This document shows, one piece after another, positions 11,454-22,878 of a stretch of 64,000 nt of DNA. The notes under the pieces were generated by a model that saw nothing but the letters and a program-made list of their open reading frames with translations, made no database searches and had not been told where the DNA came from. This DNA comes from Coptis chinensis (Eukaryota; Streptophyta; Magnoliopsida; Ranunculales; Ranunculaceae). The first letter of the stretch is position 1, and each line of letters begins with the position of its first letter. The position numbers and the translations under genes were made by a program. The DNA is taken from NCBI GenBank assembly GCA_015680905.1, contig CM027382.1:26013501-26077500 (forward strand), given 5' to 3'.

Positions 11454-12845
11454 ATGAGATTAAGGTCAGGCCGAAGAAAAACGCCTAACGTAATCAATCA
11501 GCAACGTCAACAAACACGCCTTTCTAGTATACCACTCACTACACCTCTAGCTAATATACCACACACACCACCTGAAATAATGGCTGAAGAAAGAGAGTCT
11601 CCTCTCTCTGACTTTTACAAAGCCTTGAACGATAGCTTTAAATCTTGCATCGTTCTCTCTGACCCAGTGGGGGATTTCCGAATCCCCCCAAATATATTTA
11701 ATTTGTTACCCGTTTTTCATGGGTTAGGCCATGAAAAGCCTTATCAGCACATGCGTAGGATTGACCAAGTCCTTACTACATTCCACCATCCTACGGTTGG
11801 TGTTGAACAAATTAAACTAAGGGTATTTCCTTTCACTTTAGCCGATAAGGCGTCGTCTTGGTTAACTGCCCAAGCGCCTAATTCTGTGGACTCGTGGGCT
11901 AAACTTGTTCAACTATTTATGGAACATTTTTACCCACCACTGAAGACCGATGAAATGCTTTCCAAGATTCATTTCTTTCGACAGAATCCTTATGAATCAT
12001 TTTCAGAGGCTTGGAATCATTTCACCGATCTTCTTATAGAGTGTCCACACCATAACCTCGTGAAAGACATGCTAGTTCGTGCCTTTTTCAAAGGACTTCT
12101 ACACCACCATAAAAGAAGTCCTTGACATAATGAATGGGGGTAATTTCCTAAGTAAGGGAGCCTTAGAGGCTTATAAATTTTTAGAAGATCAAACTAAGCA
12201 TAATAATAACTGGGGGGAGGGGGGTAGTGACGATTTCTCCCGTTCCGCTAGTTCTTCTATAACAGTTAAAGCCGCCGGTATGTTTAAGATGAAACCCGAT
12301 TCGGAACTTAAAAATTTAATCGAATCTCTAACGAAAAAGGTAGAGGCTATTTCTGTTCAACAAATGCCTATCCCCGTCATGAATGTCAACTCCAATCCAT
12401 GTAATTCTGTTTGAGTCCAGAGCATCCCGATTCCTATTGTCCTTTCGCTTATGAACAACAACAATCACAACACGATAATGTTTGTTCGATTAATAGTTAT
12501 CCTATTCCTAACGACCCTTGGAGACAACATCCCAACTTTAGTTGGAGAAATAATCAACAAGTAACACCTCCAGGGTTTAATAATCAAAATGTTAGGCCAG
12601 CAAACAATTATAACCAAGGCCCACTACGACAAGGTTAGGGTAATTATAATTATAAAAACCAAGCTCAACTACGACAAGGACAAGGTCAGGGTAATTATAA
12701 TAATTATAATGCTAATAGAGGTATCGTTCCGGTTAATAATAATAACTATCAAAATCCACTAATTAATAATCAACGTGACATAGTTCCTGTCACACAACCA
12801 GTAGCAAATACTACTCCACAACCGGATCGTTTTGATACCTTTATG
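11454..12845 (+). pseudogene. gag of Athila element I
   Basis: It starts MRLRSGRRK, shared with elements II and III. It has the retrotransposon gag core (LPVFHGLGHEKPYQHMRRID, SWAKLVQLFMEHFYPP, SEAWNHFTDLLIECP), then a CCHC-type zinc-knuckle region around HPDSYCPFAYEQQ, and an Asn/Gln/Tyr-rich tail of GNYNNYN type. Gag forms the particle and packages the RNA. The match to copies II and III is strong. The gene is a broken fossil. Confidence 0.88.
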
Positions 12846-13109
12846 TAATCTTAACAACAGATTTTACAAACCATCCAACTTTCCTTACAGCAGTTAGCTC
12901 AAGAGAAAGTACAACCCAAAGGTCTGTTTTCAGGACAAGCGATACCTAATATTAAAACACCAAACACAGCCTTTGAGGTAACTGGTAATACTAGTAACAA
13001 AAATGCAAACGTAGGTGAGATAAATTCCATCACCACTCTCCATTCAGGCAGAGTGGTGGATAACAAAGTAACTATGTCTATAGTTACCCCACTAGAAGTC
13101 CCTACACCA

Positions 13110-13836
13110 GATATTAACTATGCCACCTCGCGAGTCCCTCCCTGTTAACATCCATTCATCCCTTGACGCTATGACGGAAGATGAATTTTTCACCCTGTAT
13201 CCCAGTGATTCTTTTGACCCACCTATTGAAGAATGTCTTGCATATTTCAAGGCTTCTGATGATCTAGACTTGAGAGCTCTAGCTGAGCCATATTCATCCA
13301 CCTCACATCATCTTGTCACTCATTCATCTTCCATCACCAATATTCCATACCTTCCACCTTTTCAAAGGAACCTGGAGTTTGCACTTGACCCTCTTCCTTC
13401 TTCTGTGCTTAATGATTTTCTAAATCCTCCTAATACGGAAATAATTCCCAAGGGAAGGACACTTGACACCTTCATTTTTAGAATTGAGACAGTTCCTACC
13501 TACACCATGAATGAGTTTTGTGCTAAACCCACATTCTCATTTTTTTCATTCTTTCCTTCTAAAACTTATCCATATCCAACATATCTTCCACAAACATCCA
13601 TTTTCTCACGATCTTTCACTTGGACACCCTCTCCTTCAAAGATGAAGAAGAAGGTGCATGCTCAGTTATGTTCTAGGTCTATTATACTTCGCTTTTATTT
13701 CACTGAGTTGCGTCGTAGAAAATCTTGGTGCTTGATTATGTTTGGGGGTGCATTCCATGTTATTTATTTATGGAAAAACCCACAACTCTTTAGTTTGTTG
13801 ATATATGGAAAACTGCAGGGTATTATATATATCTAG
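13110..13836 (+). pseudogene. Segment X of Athila element I (in place of pol)
   Basis: An open stretch of about 235 codons. Its second half carries FQRNLEFALDPL, VLNDFLNPPN, DTFIFR, NEFCAKPTFSFF, SKTYPYPTYLPQ and a basic tail ending KSWCLIMFGGAFHVIYLWK. The same order of motifs occurs in elements II and III, where it directly follows the protease region. Element V has RT-RNase H-integrase between the corresponding flanks. I know no domain that fits. It may be captured sequence or rapidly evolving element sequence. Confidence 0.65.
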
Positions 13837-13839
13837 TTA

Positions 13840-15062
13840 TGTGTTAAAGTTTCGAGTAACTGACTATAAACGGCTCATTTTGATGATTGGTGCATTTCCT
13901 TTCATTTTCATATATTGGTAAGTACACCATTCAGGTAACAGGGCCCTCCCTATGGAGTTTGTGGCTGTAAGTACTGGATCCTAAGTCCACATTTAACATA
14001 ATTCACGTATTCCATTCTTGCATGTTTACTCAGTTTTTGAGTCATGCTTCTCTATGGTGTGAATTATGTCTTTATTGCTTTTCATTTTTCTTATAGTAAA
14101 CATCATGCATAAAAATTAACAAATTTTAAAATCATAAAAATAGTAATTTAGGAAGTCTCGGGAATCTGACTTTAAAAGACCCACTTTTAAAACAAATTTT
14201 CTAAACTCTGTTGTCTAAAATTTGTTTGGGGGTGGGGTGTTCGTTTTTCCGTCCTTGATTGTTCAATTTTCTATTTGTGTTGCTTAGGCCGTTTAATCAT
14301 ATTTTGATTCGGGTTGACATTATCTATGAATTTAGATTTCATTCATTCACATAACTTACGTCATGCACGCACTTCGAGGCATTTTCCATCTTCATCCCAG
14401 GCTAAATCTCCATCTCAGGGTCCATCTTCATCACGTGGCTAGGTTTTCTAAAAATATGTTGTTTCGATGTTGTTTAGTTGTTTTTATTATTTTTATTAGT
14501 TTGGATATTAAGTTTTTTTAAATTCAGCAGTTAAATTTAAATTCGGTAGTTAATTGTATTTGAATTTGAATTTGAATATAATTTGGTTCTTTTCAAATTG
14601 TGCATTTTTTTATCGTTAATCCCACCTTCCCGAATTGTTTGGGGGTGATATTATTTACTCTAGCATGATTTGTTATAGGATCCTCCATTTTAGTAGTTGG
14701 TTTGACGTGAGGGTTGAGAATATTGCCGATATGGGCATACCTATGATTAGATGTTGTGGTAGGATGAAATCTAAAATAATTTAGAAGTTACTATTCTAAA
14801 TTCAATCTAAAAGATATTAGGGTTGTTTTAGAATCAAGAATATGGGTTGTTTCCGTTTTCGATTTTGGATTTTTGTTTTTTGGCCTTCCCCGATTCGGCA
14901 ATTACCTTAAAAACTTTTTCATTCAATTTCACTTTCATCTCTCACCTTTCACTCCCACGTTTTTTTTCTTCTCCATTTTAGCAACTTAAAAACCTATAAA
15001 AAACTTCATTCATTCCCGATTCCACCGCCAGTTTTCATCTTACATCTTATTTTTATGATAAT
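13840..15062 (+). other. 3' non-coding module 1 of element I
   Basis: Conserved non-coding sequence shared with elements II, III and V: the block TCGGGAATCTGACTTTAAAA near 14160 and the polypurine-like TTTGTTTGGGGGTGGGG at 14221. A short remnant of the aORF1 tail (SQAKSPSQGPSSSRG) ends near 14441, and a second polypurine-like TTGTTTGGGGGTG lies at 14636. No other gene is visible. Confidence 0.6.
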
Positions 15063-15851
15063 TGTTTGTTCTTTGATAAACCGTTTATTGATAGAGAACA
15101 AGTGTTCTCCATCACCATCGGGATGAACCAATGGAAATTTCTCCCACTTACATCTTATTTTTATGATTTGTAAGTTCTTTGATAGCCTTTGTGCTTGGTT
15201 CTTGCTATCTTTGGCGAAATAAATACAAAACTCATGGGCCTATTTGGTAGATAATATGTACATGTATAACTATGATGATTTGCATGAGCATTACGGGGCA
15301 GGAATCTTTAGGATAGAGGACCAAGGGGATTATAACGTCGCCCTTGGTAGTCTGTCTATGAACGTGGGCATTGTTATGCTTTGGATCATGCTAAACATTA
15401 GAGGGGAATGGCGTTATTCTTCTATGAATGATGAAACTTGTGATATTTTTCTTGCTTTAGCTGGGGGACGTACACTCTATGATATTCCCCAGACCCTAAT
15501 GTCTAGTTTAGAGCCCATAGCAAGCGGCATAAGTACCTTCTTATGCCTGTTTTAATTTGCCATATTATGCTATGTTTCTTCCTTGTTATTTGTGCCCGTT
15601 TCACGGATTGGGTTGGGGTCGACATTGTGAGACCCACCAATTGTATTATTCGATCGTTCCGTGCAATGACTTGGTAAGGGTGGAGGATACAACCTCATCA
15701 GGTTGCACCTTACACCCTATCCGACCAAGTGGCGCTTGACAGGTTAGCTATTGTAGACGATAAGTGGTGTGAAGCCTAGCAAATTACCATGGTGTGGCAG
15801 GATGGGAATGAACCTCATTTCTTTATTGAGGACGAGGAGGAAAATGCTTAA
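15063..15851 (+). pseudogene. aORF2 remnant of Athila element I
   Basis: Readable stretches NMYMYNYDDLHEHYGAGIFR and EDQGDYNVALGSLSMNVG match aORF2 of elements II (39399-40315) and V (56698-57609). The acidic end EDEEENA precedes the 3' non-coding region. It lies in the position where some plant gypsy elements carry an env-like ORF, but no membrane segment pattern supports an envelope role. Broken. Confidence 0.75.
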
Positions 15852-17468
15852 ACGGGAGTTAAAGTTAGTTTTTATTTCAGTTAGTGTCTGCTTATGTCCC
15901 AAGCAATTTATTTATCATTAACCCCATTATGGGTGGAACTCTTATAGAGTTGCGTTAGTTTTTCTTTTCTATATTAGTATGTTTAACCTTATTTTGCAGA
16001 TGTTCCAGAATTTTGCGCATTTCAATGGTATTTCTCTAACCTATTTATTTAAATACTTTGAGGACAAAGCATGCTTCTTGTTTGGGGGGCATAGAAACAC
16101 GTGTAATTAAGGCATCTGTTAGGATATAGATATATATAATATGCACTTGTTTTCTAGTTAAAAATTCAAAAATTAAAAAAAATAATATTAATAAAAAGTT
16201 TATGCTATATACTTAGGAATATTGGTATTGTTTCCTTCTCTAGGCCTTTGATAATCTACAAATCTCACGTAGCTTTTGCATTAGAATAGTTTTTAGAAAC
16301 TTAGTTTAATATGTAGGTAATAATCCTTGCATCTATCTATAAATATGCTACATGAGTATCTATGATTGTTGGCAGTAAGTTTCTGAAATCTAGGCTAGAG
16401 TACTTATTCTACAAATCCTATGAGAATATAGCCTAAAACTTTATATGAGTGAACATTTGAGAAATGACACAAGGGAGAAGTAAAATCCAGATAGAGAAAT
16501 CACACGTCCACTTGCTTGATTACTATACCATATCCTAAGCGAGCATTTAGGCCCTCTATGGATCGATATAGCTAGAAATTCAAACCTATGAATTATTTTC
16601 CGCTAGTCGCCCCTCTGAGCCTTTCTTTAGCCTTTCATAAACCACAAATCTTTTACCCTGTTACAAAACAAAACAAAATAAAAAAAATCAACCTACCCAA
16701 TTCTTTGAATAAGTCTAAGAATAGAGATGTAGAATAGAAAAGAGAAGAACCTTTGAAATCAAGAATTCGTTAGTCGCTTCAGATGAGAAAAGTAAGTTTC
16801 CATAAAAAAAAAAAAAAAAATAATAAAAGAAAATAAAGAGTTAGAACTCCAAAAATAGAATTAAGGAGTCAAAAGCCAAAGAAAAATAGTGTGATAGTAA
16901 GTGACAGATGTGTTTGATCGACTCCGGCTTCCTTGTGAGTCATTGAGATTGTAAGGTAAAATGTGCCCACTGCACACTAGAGTAGCGAAAGTTGAGCGGA
17001 AAAATCAGAGTGGTTTTTATCTTGACATTTATGTGAGGACCTACTTAAGGACGCTATTCCGAGTTTTCAGAAATGGACCTGCTAGTTCATCTCATAGTAT
17101 TACTCATTGTATATATGTTTATTCATAGATGATTGATTATTATGTATATATTAGCTTAGGTTTCGACTTGATTATTCTGTGTTCATTGCTAGTGAGATGT
17201 ATAGATAATTGAGACATAGATAAGGAAATAATAGTTTTATTTCTGAGTTGTTGTAGTATAAATGAAGTTTGTGAGTACCTTCACTGGAAAACTCTCACAA
17301 GGCTATAACTCATCCACTAAGGAATTCCTAGTAGTTTAAGGCCTTGTTGCATATGGTCAATGCAATCGCACTCGGCGAAACGAGATTAGTTAGAACTCCA
17401 TTTTTGGTCACTTATGCTAATTTCTCATATTTGCTTGAGGACAAGCAAAATCCTGTTTGAGGGTGGTT
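15852..17468 (+). other. 3' non-coding module 2 and polypurine tract of element I
   Basis: No gene. The motif TTTGAGGACAAAGCATGCTT, followed by a G-run, lies at about 16060-16093. Its second version, TTGAGGACAAGCAAAATCCT then GTTTGAGGGTGGTT, lies immediately before the 3' LTR (17433-17468) and is the true polypurine tract position. Poly-A/T low-complexity tracts lie at 16172-16200 and 16804-16830. Confidence 0.7.
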
Positions 17469-19067
17469 TGATAAGAGCCCAAAACTGTAGTTTTAACCCC
17501 TTAATAATAATACTTTTAGACCAATTATGCGAGTAATAAATAAGAGTTAATGCTAATTCCGTGCTTTTATGTATTTCAGGCATTGAAGTCAATTATGTGC
17601 AGAAATGTGCCACTTTGGCGATATAAAGGAGTAAGGGTTGGTTGTTAAGAAGTTCTGTGATTAAAGGCCTAGATTCAAGGAGAAAAAGCCTTTGTAAGCC
17701 CGGTCAGAAGCTGAAAAGTCAGAGTCAACGCGGGCAGAAAAAACACACAAAAGTCAACAGAACTTCCAAAGACTGTATCTTTGGACTCAGGCCTCAGAAT
17801 TGGGCGTACCTTATGTCAAAACGACTGGATCGGAAAGAGCTTTCCAATGGTCCAAATCTTGACCAAATCAGAGGAGCATAAGTGGACAAAAAGCCTATTG
17901 AAATTAAAGGCAGGTGAAAATGGTCCTGTGGACTGAAGAAATTGGGCTTTGGGCTCGATTTTCCGGCCCAAAACATGGACCCTCAGCCCATGCACGAAAA
18001 TGTGGATCTGGTCTCCTCCATTTCCACACACAAGACTTAGTTCTTAAGGATTAATTAGAATAGAAGGTAGCCATTAGAGAATATCTAGATCTAGTTTTGA
18101 GTTTTATTCAATTAATTAGTTTTCAATTATTGTTTTAGATCTACTTTTTACTTTGCAATAGATTAGTTAGAACAAGTAAATGATTAATTTAGAATCACAT
18201 TTAGTTTTATAATAAAGTATTCATCTTTAATTCCGATTTAGTTTATTATTTCAATTCTTATTTAGTTTTAGTATTGTTAAATTCATAAATTGGTTATCTT
18301 CAATTGCTAATTAGTTAATCATAATCTAGTTTTAATTATTTAGTTATCAATTTCATTTCTTAGTTATTAATTTAGATTTGAATCTATTGATTAGTTAAAT
18401 TAGTAAAGTTAGAATCTTTATATGATGTCTAGTTTTAATTCAATTGGAAATGATAGTTTGATGAATCAAGGCTAAACATCCATTAGAGGGTTTTGATGAA
18501 ACCTTGATGAAACCTTGATTGTGTAGTGTAGAATCATTGTAAGAGTCTATTCCACTTTAGAAGGTCATTGATTCGCCATGAGAATGGGTTGGACTTCTTC
18601 ACATGCTAGTTATGAATTGGTAGAGATGCCATGTATAATTAGGGATTAGAACGACCAATTCTTATCGTAAGAACGTAAGAATTGGATCACAACAATCTAT
18701 GATAGTTTATTAAGTTGGATTCAAAGTGGATTCAATTCCCCCCTAATTCTTATTCTAGATTCAAACCTTAGTATTCCATAGCATTTTGTAGTTGAATCAT
18801 TATAGTTAGTATCTTGTGCTTAGAATTCACATCGTAGTATAATCCCACCATTACTCTCATTAGACTTTGGATAAACTGATAATTATAGAAAACAACAAAT
18901 GCTAAAGAACTAGGAGTGGAACGAATCTTCTATTCCAACTATATTTCAATAGTATCGAGAGTAGAAATCTTTGGTAACATATAGAATCTAGTTTAGTTTT
19001 AGTTTTACTTCCGTTTGATATTCATTATTTATTCGGAGTAGAATTATTCACTTTTATCCTTTTATCA
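17469..19067 (+). repeat. 3' LTR of Athila element I
   Basis: It starts TGATAAGAGCCCAAAACTGT after the polypurine tract and ends CCTTTTATCA at 19067. It is followed by the ATTAG duplication. Confidence 0.92.
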
Positions 19068-19072
19068 ATTAG

Positions 19073-19445
19073 CAGTACTGATGTGCTATAATTCCTTCCA
19101 TAGCTGCCTCCTCTGTATATAGATACAATGGGAATGGATTATTGTGATAAGTGCCCCCTCTACCTCCACAGTGAGATGTTGCTGTGAGCAATGCAAAAGG
19201 TTAGGAGGAGTGATAGATGACTTCCAAAAGAGCCAAAGATTAGGAACCTGACTTTGTCTTGAGTTATGATGAAATTTTGTACTTAGTCCTTGTGATTGTA
19301 AAAAGACCATATACATCTCCTGAGGATTGATCTTCGGTTCAGCTATGCCTAAAATGTCAGGATCCCATTTATTGATTAACTTCGATAATCGATTCTGCAA
19401 TTTGTCATTTTCGGTACCTCTAATATTCCAAGAGATGCACCTCAT
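19073..19445 (-). pseudogene. LINE ORF2, N-terminal endonuclease part
   Basis: It begins MRCISWNIRGTENDKLQNRL. The N of WNIRG and the E of AEPKI are the metal-binding residues of the endonuclease/exonuclease/phosphatase fold that nicks the target DNA in L1 elements. One in-frame stop lies at 19083-19085. The chain continues at 9196 in the same frame after the LTR element. The start is the first Met of the domain, as usual for plant L1 ORF2. Confidence 0.88.
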
Positions 19446-19559
19446 TGCGAATATTGGAGTTTTATTGGATTGAAAGGTTTAACACCTTTAGTTCACCCTC
19501 TTTCCAGTCCTTAACCTTGATCTGGACCTGGTGGATGGGGGAGTGAGTTGCTGAAGCTG

Positions 19560-21268
19560 CCACTGTGGCTTCTATCCACAATTGGTATTATGTCCTTGTC
19601 CTTCTCGAGTAGCTAACATTGGACTTTCTACATTTTGACTTTGTTCCTCTAGCTCGTCATCCTTTGTCGAATCTGCCCATCTGGAAGGAACTGAAATTTC
19701 TGGATCTGGGGGTCTCTCTTCCTCATTAGTGGTCAGGGCCCCTATATGTTTCAGAATTTTTTCCACTTCTGAGTCTGCAAGTTTCTTCCTAGAAGAGACT
19801 TCCGGAGTAAAAAAACTTGAACTACTACTAATGGCTGCGGGATCAATTGGCTCTTCTTCAATCTCAGCGAAGCTTTCCTCAGTAGAAGCTTCAATCTCAG
19901 CCAAGCTTTTCTCACTAGAAGCTTCATTCACTCAAGAGTTTGTACGTCTGCCTGTGAAATTGAGGGTGAATGCAATTTCCTCACTATTAAACTCTGTGCG
20001 TTTCTCCAAGGGAAAGGTCTTTTCCCTTACTGTTATTGCACTTTTCTCTTGGACTGTAGATTGAGTAACCTGATCCTTTTCTATTGCTTGGGCTGTTTCC
20101 CCTTCTTTGCTTGTCCCTCCATTTGAGTGCAAAACTTTCTCTGTACTGTGCTTCTGCTCCTCTATGTTGAGAATTTCCTCAACCTCTAGGCTCTCGAATC
20201 TATTCTGAGTTTGAGCAGGCAGTAAAGGCTCAGAGGGTTTTGGCCTCCATACCATCTCCCCATGCTTACTAGTTTCAGCTTGGTTATGCTTTCGACCTCT
20301 TTTCCTTATTGGTTTCTATTCTACAGGGTCTGCATTAGGCGTAAGGTCCTCATCACCTCCTTATCTTTATTTTCTTTCCCCCTAGTAGTTTGCATATCTC
20401 CTTTGAGTTTCCTACATTCTATAACTAGATGCCCGACAATTTTGTAGTGTGTACACATCTTTGGCAGCTTCCTGATCTCCATAGTTTGCCAAAACTTCAC
20501 TGTCTTGGTTTTGACTTATATCTGATCATGGATAGGTGCTGATAAATCCACATTCACCAGAATTTTTGCATAATATCCGTATTCTCTGTTAAGCATTTTC
20601 TCATCAATCTGCATTGGATATCCTATCCCTCGTGCAATGGACATAAGGGTTTCTGGTTTCCAGAATTCTTGTCCAAGACCTTGAAATCGAAACCAAACTA
20701 AAGCATGAGATTGTCTCTGGATATCCGGACAAAAGTTCGGTTTCCACTGACTTATTATCATAGGACTTTTGTCAAAGTCCCAAGCTCCTTTCGCCCAAAC
20801 CCTATTAAGATCCTCAACATTGGAAAATCACATAAACAAATAACCTTTGCCTATGGGAGTAATAAGCCACTCCCCAGAAGGCTACCATATTTTCCTTGCA
20901 AGCTCACACACTCTTTCAATTGAGATTTTCTGAAGATCAATACGACCCAGTAGACAGAATTTGCGATAGAATAATCCTTTCTCATACGCTTTTTCTGGGA
21001 TTGTAATCGCTGGATAGTCCCCTATCTTCTCTGGGGTTGGAAGCTCGTGGAGTTCCACCTGTTGCGGTGTAGATTGTCGTGCTGCCTCAGCATAGGAAAT
21101 TTTCCTTGTGTTGCTTTGGGTCGCAACCTGACTTGGTGTATTATGTTCTTTTCCAGTGGCAATTCCCTGGTCAGTTTGTGAAGGAGCCTGATCGATTCTG
21201 CCACCATTGATCGAACACTCGAATGCATAAAGGTTCATTCTTTGTTGTTTCCTTTTGGAACTCAACAC
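19560..21268 (-). pseudogene. LINE ORF1 (DUF4283 plus zinc knuckle)
   Basis: L1 ORF1 proteins bind the element RNA as nucleoprotein. Here the N-terminus has MNLYAFECSINGGRIDQ. A DUF4283-like region follows (GEWLITPIGKGYLFM, EDLNRVWAKGAWDFDKSPM, ALVWFRFQGLGQEFWKPETL). Next comes a knuckle-like CTHYKIVGHLVIEC, whose second Cys position reads Tyr, then a long Glu/Ser/Lys-rich low-complexity tail (LEVEEILNIEEQKHSTEKVL, STEESFAEIEEEPIDP). The tail is in another frame than the DUF4283 part, so at least one frameshift lies between about 20516 and 20255. In-frame stops are also present. It ends about 115 bases upstream of ORF2. Confidence 0.8.
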
Positions 21269-21606
21269 TGTTGTCAGTGGAGGATTTCACCCAAGAAGGA
21301 ACTTAACATAAAAAATAGAGTAAGAGAAAGTAACTCCTTTTTCGAACTCAACACTGTTCTCAGTGGATGATTTGACCAGAAAGGGAGAATTCCTTCTGCT
21401 TTCCAGAACTTACACTATTCTCAGCGAAGGGTTTTACCTGAAAAGGAAGGAATATGAGAGTGTAGAAGATAAGATGTTTTCACCTGTTTTGTTTTAACTA
21501 AAAGCGACAAAAAATTTGAGCACTGGATCATAAAAGTAACTTAAGTTATCTCACATTCTTTCGCCCAAACTTTAGTCCCCATTTCTAAAAACTTAAGGTC
21601 ATCTTA
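21269..21606 (-). other. LINE 5' UTR
   Basis: The sequence between the LINE target-site duplication and ORF1 has no credible frame. It holds three related copies of a motif like ACTGTTCTCAGTGGATGATT (about 21265-21435), possibly internal promoter repeats of the LINE. Confidence 0.6.
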
Positions 21607-22441
21607 TTTGACCATATGCAAGCTCCCTTTCCCTAAGTTCTAAGCACTTTTGTGTTTCATTTGCATCCTTTAAAAATGTATCCTCTAAATATGTAAAGTA
21701 ACCCTCACAGAGAACGGGGATTGGTCAATGTTCTTGGACTTGGCTTTCTTTGATCTAAGAGAATGCTCCATTTCTTGAGAACCCACCAATTCAACTCCAC
21801 TAACACTTGGTGAATTAGAAGTTGAATCTTCGCCATCACTTTTGCGACCTTTTCCCTTTGTCAGGCGGCTTGACCTTGTTTCAAAAATGCTACTCCACTT
21901 TGGATTATCCTTGAGTATAACATAACAATGATCAAGTGAAAAAGACAATTTTTCTTGTTGTTGGTATGTCATCCGTGCCTCAGACAACTAAAAAATAAAA
22001 TGGAAATAATTAGACTAAGATAATCACTAAGACTAAGATAATTAGACTAAGACTAAGATAATTAGACTAAGACTAAGATGAAAATAATAATTAGACTAAG
22101 ACTAAGATAATCAATAATTGATAAATTGTCGAAGTTGTAATTACCCGGTTTTGTATTGTTGTACCACTTGCATGTTGAGCCTCACCCGCATTCACAATTT
22201 CAACAAACTTGTTCATCATTTTCGAAATATATTTCCATCTACAACAAATTGAATCGGAAGACCTATCCGACCCACATGTTTGATTGAACTCGTTTGTTAC
22301 ACAATTCCAAAATCCTTTTGCATTTTGGAAAGCACCAAAAATGGAGTCTTGATCTTGATCTTCGAACATGCTAAAGTGAGTCTTTGTTTTTGCTTGAGTG
22401 ATACCACTTGCTTGAGTTGTTTGAGATGCTTGAGATGCCAT
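21607..22441 (-). pseudogene. PIF element A ORF1, N-terminal and middle part
   Basis: ORF1 of PIF/Harbinger is the Myb/SANT-like DNA-binding partner of the transposase. Exon 1 (22441 to about 22144) reads MASQASQTTQASGITQ and FWNCVTNEFNQTCGSDRSSD, then CCRWKYISKMMNKFVEIV. A GT...AG intron (about 22143-21990) is followed by ARMTYQQQEKLSFSLDHCYV and LKDNPKWSSIFETR, then GKGRKSDGEDSTSNSPSVSG, the start of the NAM-associated C-terminal domain. The gene then meets the LINE at 21607 and resumes at 5335. A frameshift separates HSLRSKKAKS from the downstream helical part. Confidence 0.75.
22005..22115. repeat. Short tandem repeat in ORF1 intron of element A
   Basis: Repeats of ATTAGACTAAGACTAAGATA with variants fill the intron. 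Confidence 0.7.
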
Positions 22442-22594
22442 TTGATATATTTTTTTTTGAAGAACTGATTTTGAAGAAGAAGAAATATGATTGTTGGAAG
22501 TGTGAGTTGAAATGGAACAAATGTTGTATATATACCAAAGTTTTTATTTTTGACCGCTTTTGACCGTTCTGACTTTCTGACCGTTGGTGAACTA

Positions 22595-22878
22595 GCTGTT
22601 AGGACTCCGGACGGGATGTTTGATTCCGTTTGGAAAAAAAGAAATATAGCGAGACGGGATGTTGGATTCCGTTTGATGAGTTTTGTAATCCAGACGGAAT
22701 CCAACATCTTGTCTGAAGTTCACAACTCATCCACTATCTCGGTTGAAGGTTTCACCTTCGTTTTGACTTGGGAAAATAGTCACCACCATATTCACCTTTG
22801 CATTCGGCAAAGGTTTTGAACAAAAAAGAGGTGAATAAAGTCACATTCCCACAATATCCACCTGCATTGGGAATGCCC
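22595..22878. repeat. Right subterminal repeats and terminus of PIF element A
   Basis: Three copies of the GACGGGATGTTGGATTCCGT unit (two direct, one inverted) lie at 22605-22715. The outermost sequence, read inward from 22878, is GGGCATTCCCAATGCAGG, followed by a CCACAATATCC stretch typical of Pong-type termini. Confidence 0.65.

Larger units (their letters stand above)
9197..19067 (+). mobile_element. Athila element I (Ty3/gypsy LTR retroelement fossil)
   Basis: Two near-equal LTRs (9197-10794 and 17469-19067, about 1.6 kb each) flank a 6.7-kb interior. Parts recognised in order: a primer-binding site region just after 10794, a GC-rich leader, gag, segment X, 3' module remnants and aORF2 remnants. 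No RT, RNase H or integrase is recognisable. Over the first 380 bases the two LTRs differ at about 23 positions by eye (roughly 94% identity), so the insertion is older than element II. It sits in the endonuclease of the LINE. The copy is broken in many places. Confidence 0.92.
5336..21606 (-). mobile_element. L1-type plant LINE, full length, interrupted by Athila element I
   Basis: The element reads on the minus strand: a 5' UTR (about 21606-21269), ORF1 (21268-19560), ORF2 (19445-19073 continuing at 9196-5469), a short 3' UTR and a 10-base A tail (5336-5345). It is bounded by a perfect 12-base target-site duplication. Without the 9.87-kb LTR element inside, it is about 6.4 kb, normal for a full-length plant L1. 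Its host site is ORF1 of PIF element A. Both ORFs carry inactivating changes, so it is extinct, but the ends are complete. Confidence 0.9.
2800..22878. mobile_element. PIF/Harbinger (Pong-type) element A, split by a LINE
   Basis: Two convergent genes typical of PIF/Harbinger are present: a DDE transposase on + (3171-4646) and a Myb/SANT-type ORF1 on - (22441 down to 5112, interrupted). Both ends carry the same subterminal repeat, GACGGGATGTTGGATTCCGT or its complement, at 2812-2873 and 22595-22715. The right terminus, read inward, is GGGCATTCCCAATGCAGG, which resembles Pong-type termini. I found no matching left terminal repeat, so the left limit is approximate. After subtracting the LINE and the LTR element nested in it, the transposon itself is about 3.8 kb. 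The right flank trinucleotide is TCA rather than a clean TWA duplication. Confidence 0.8.
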
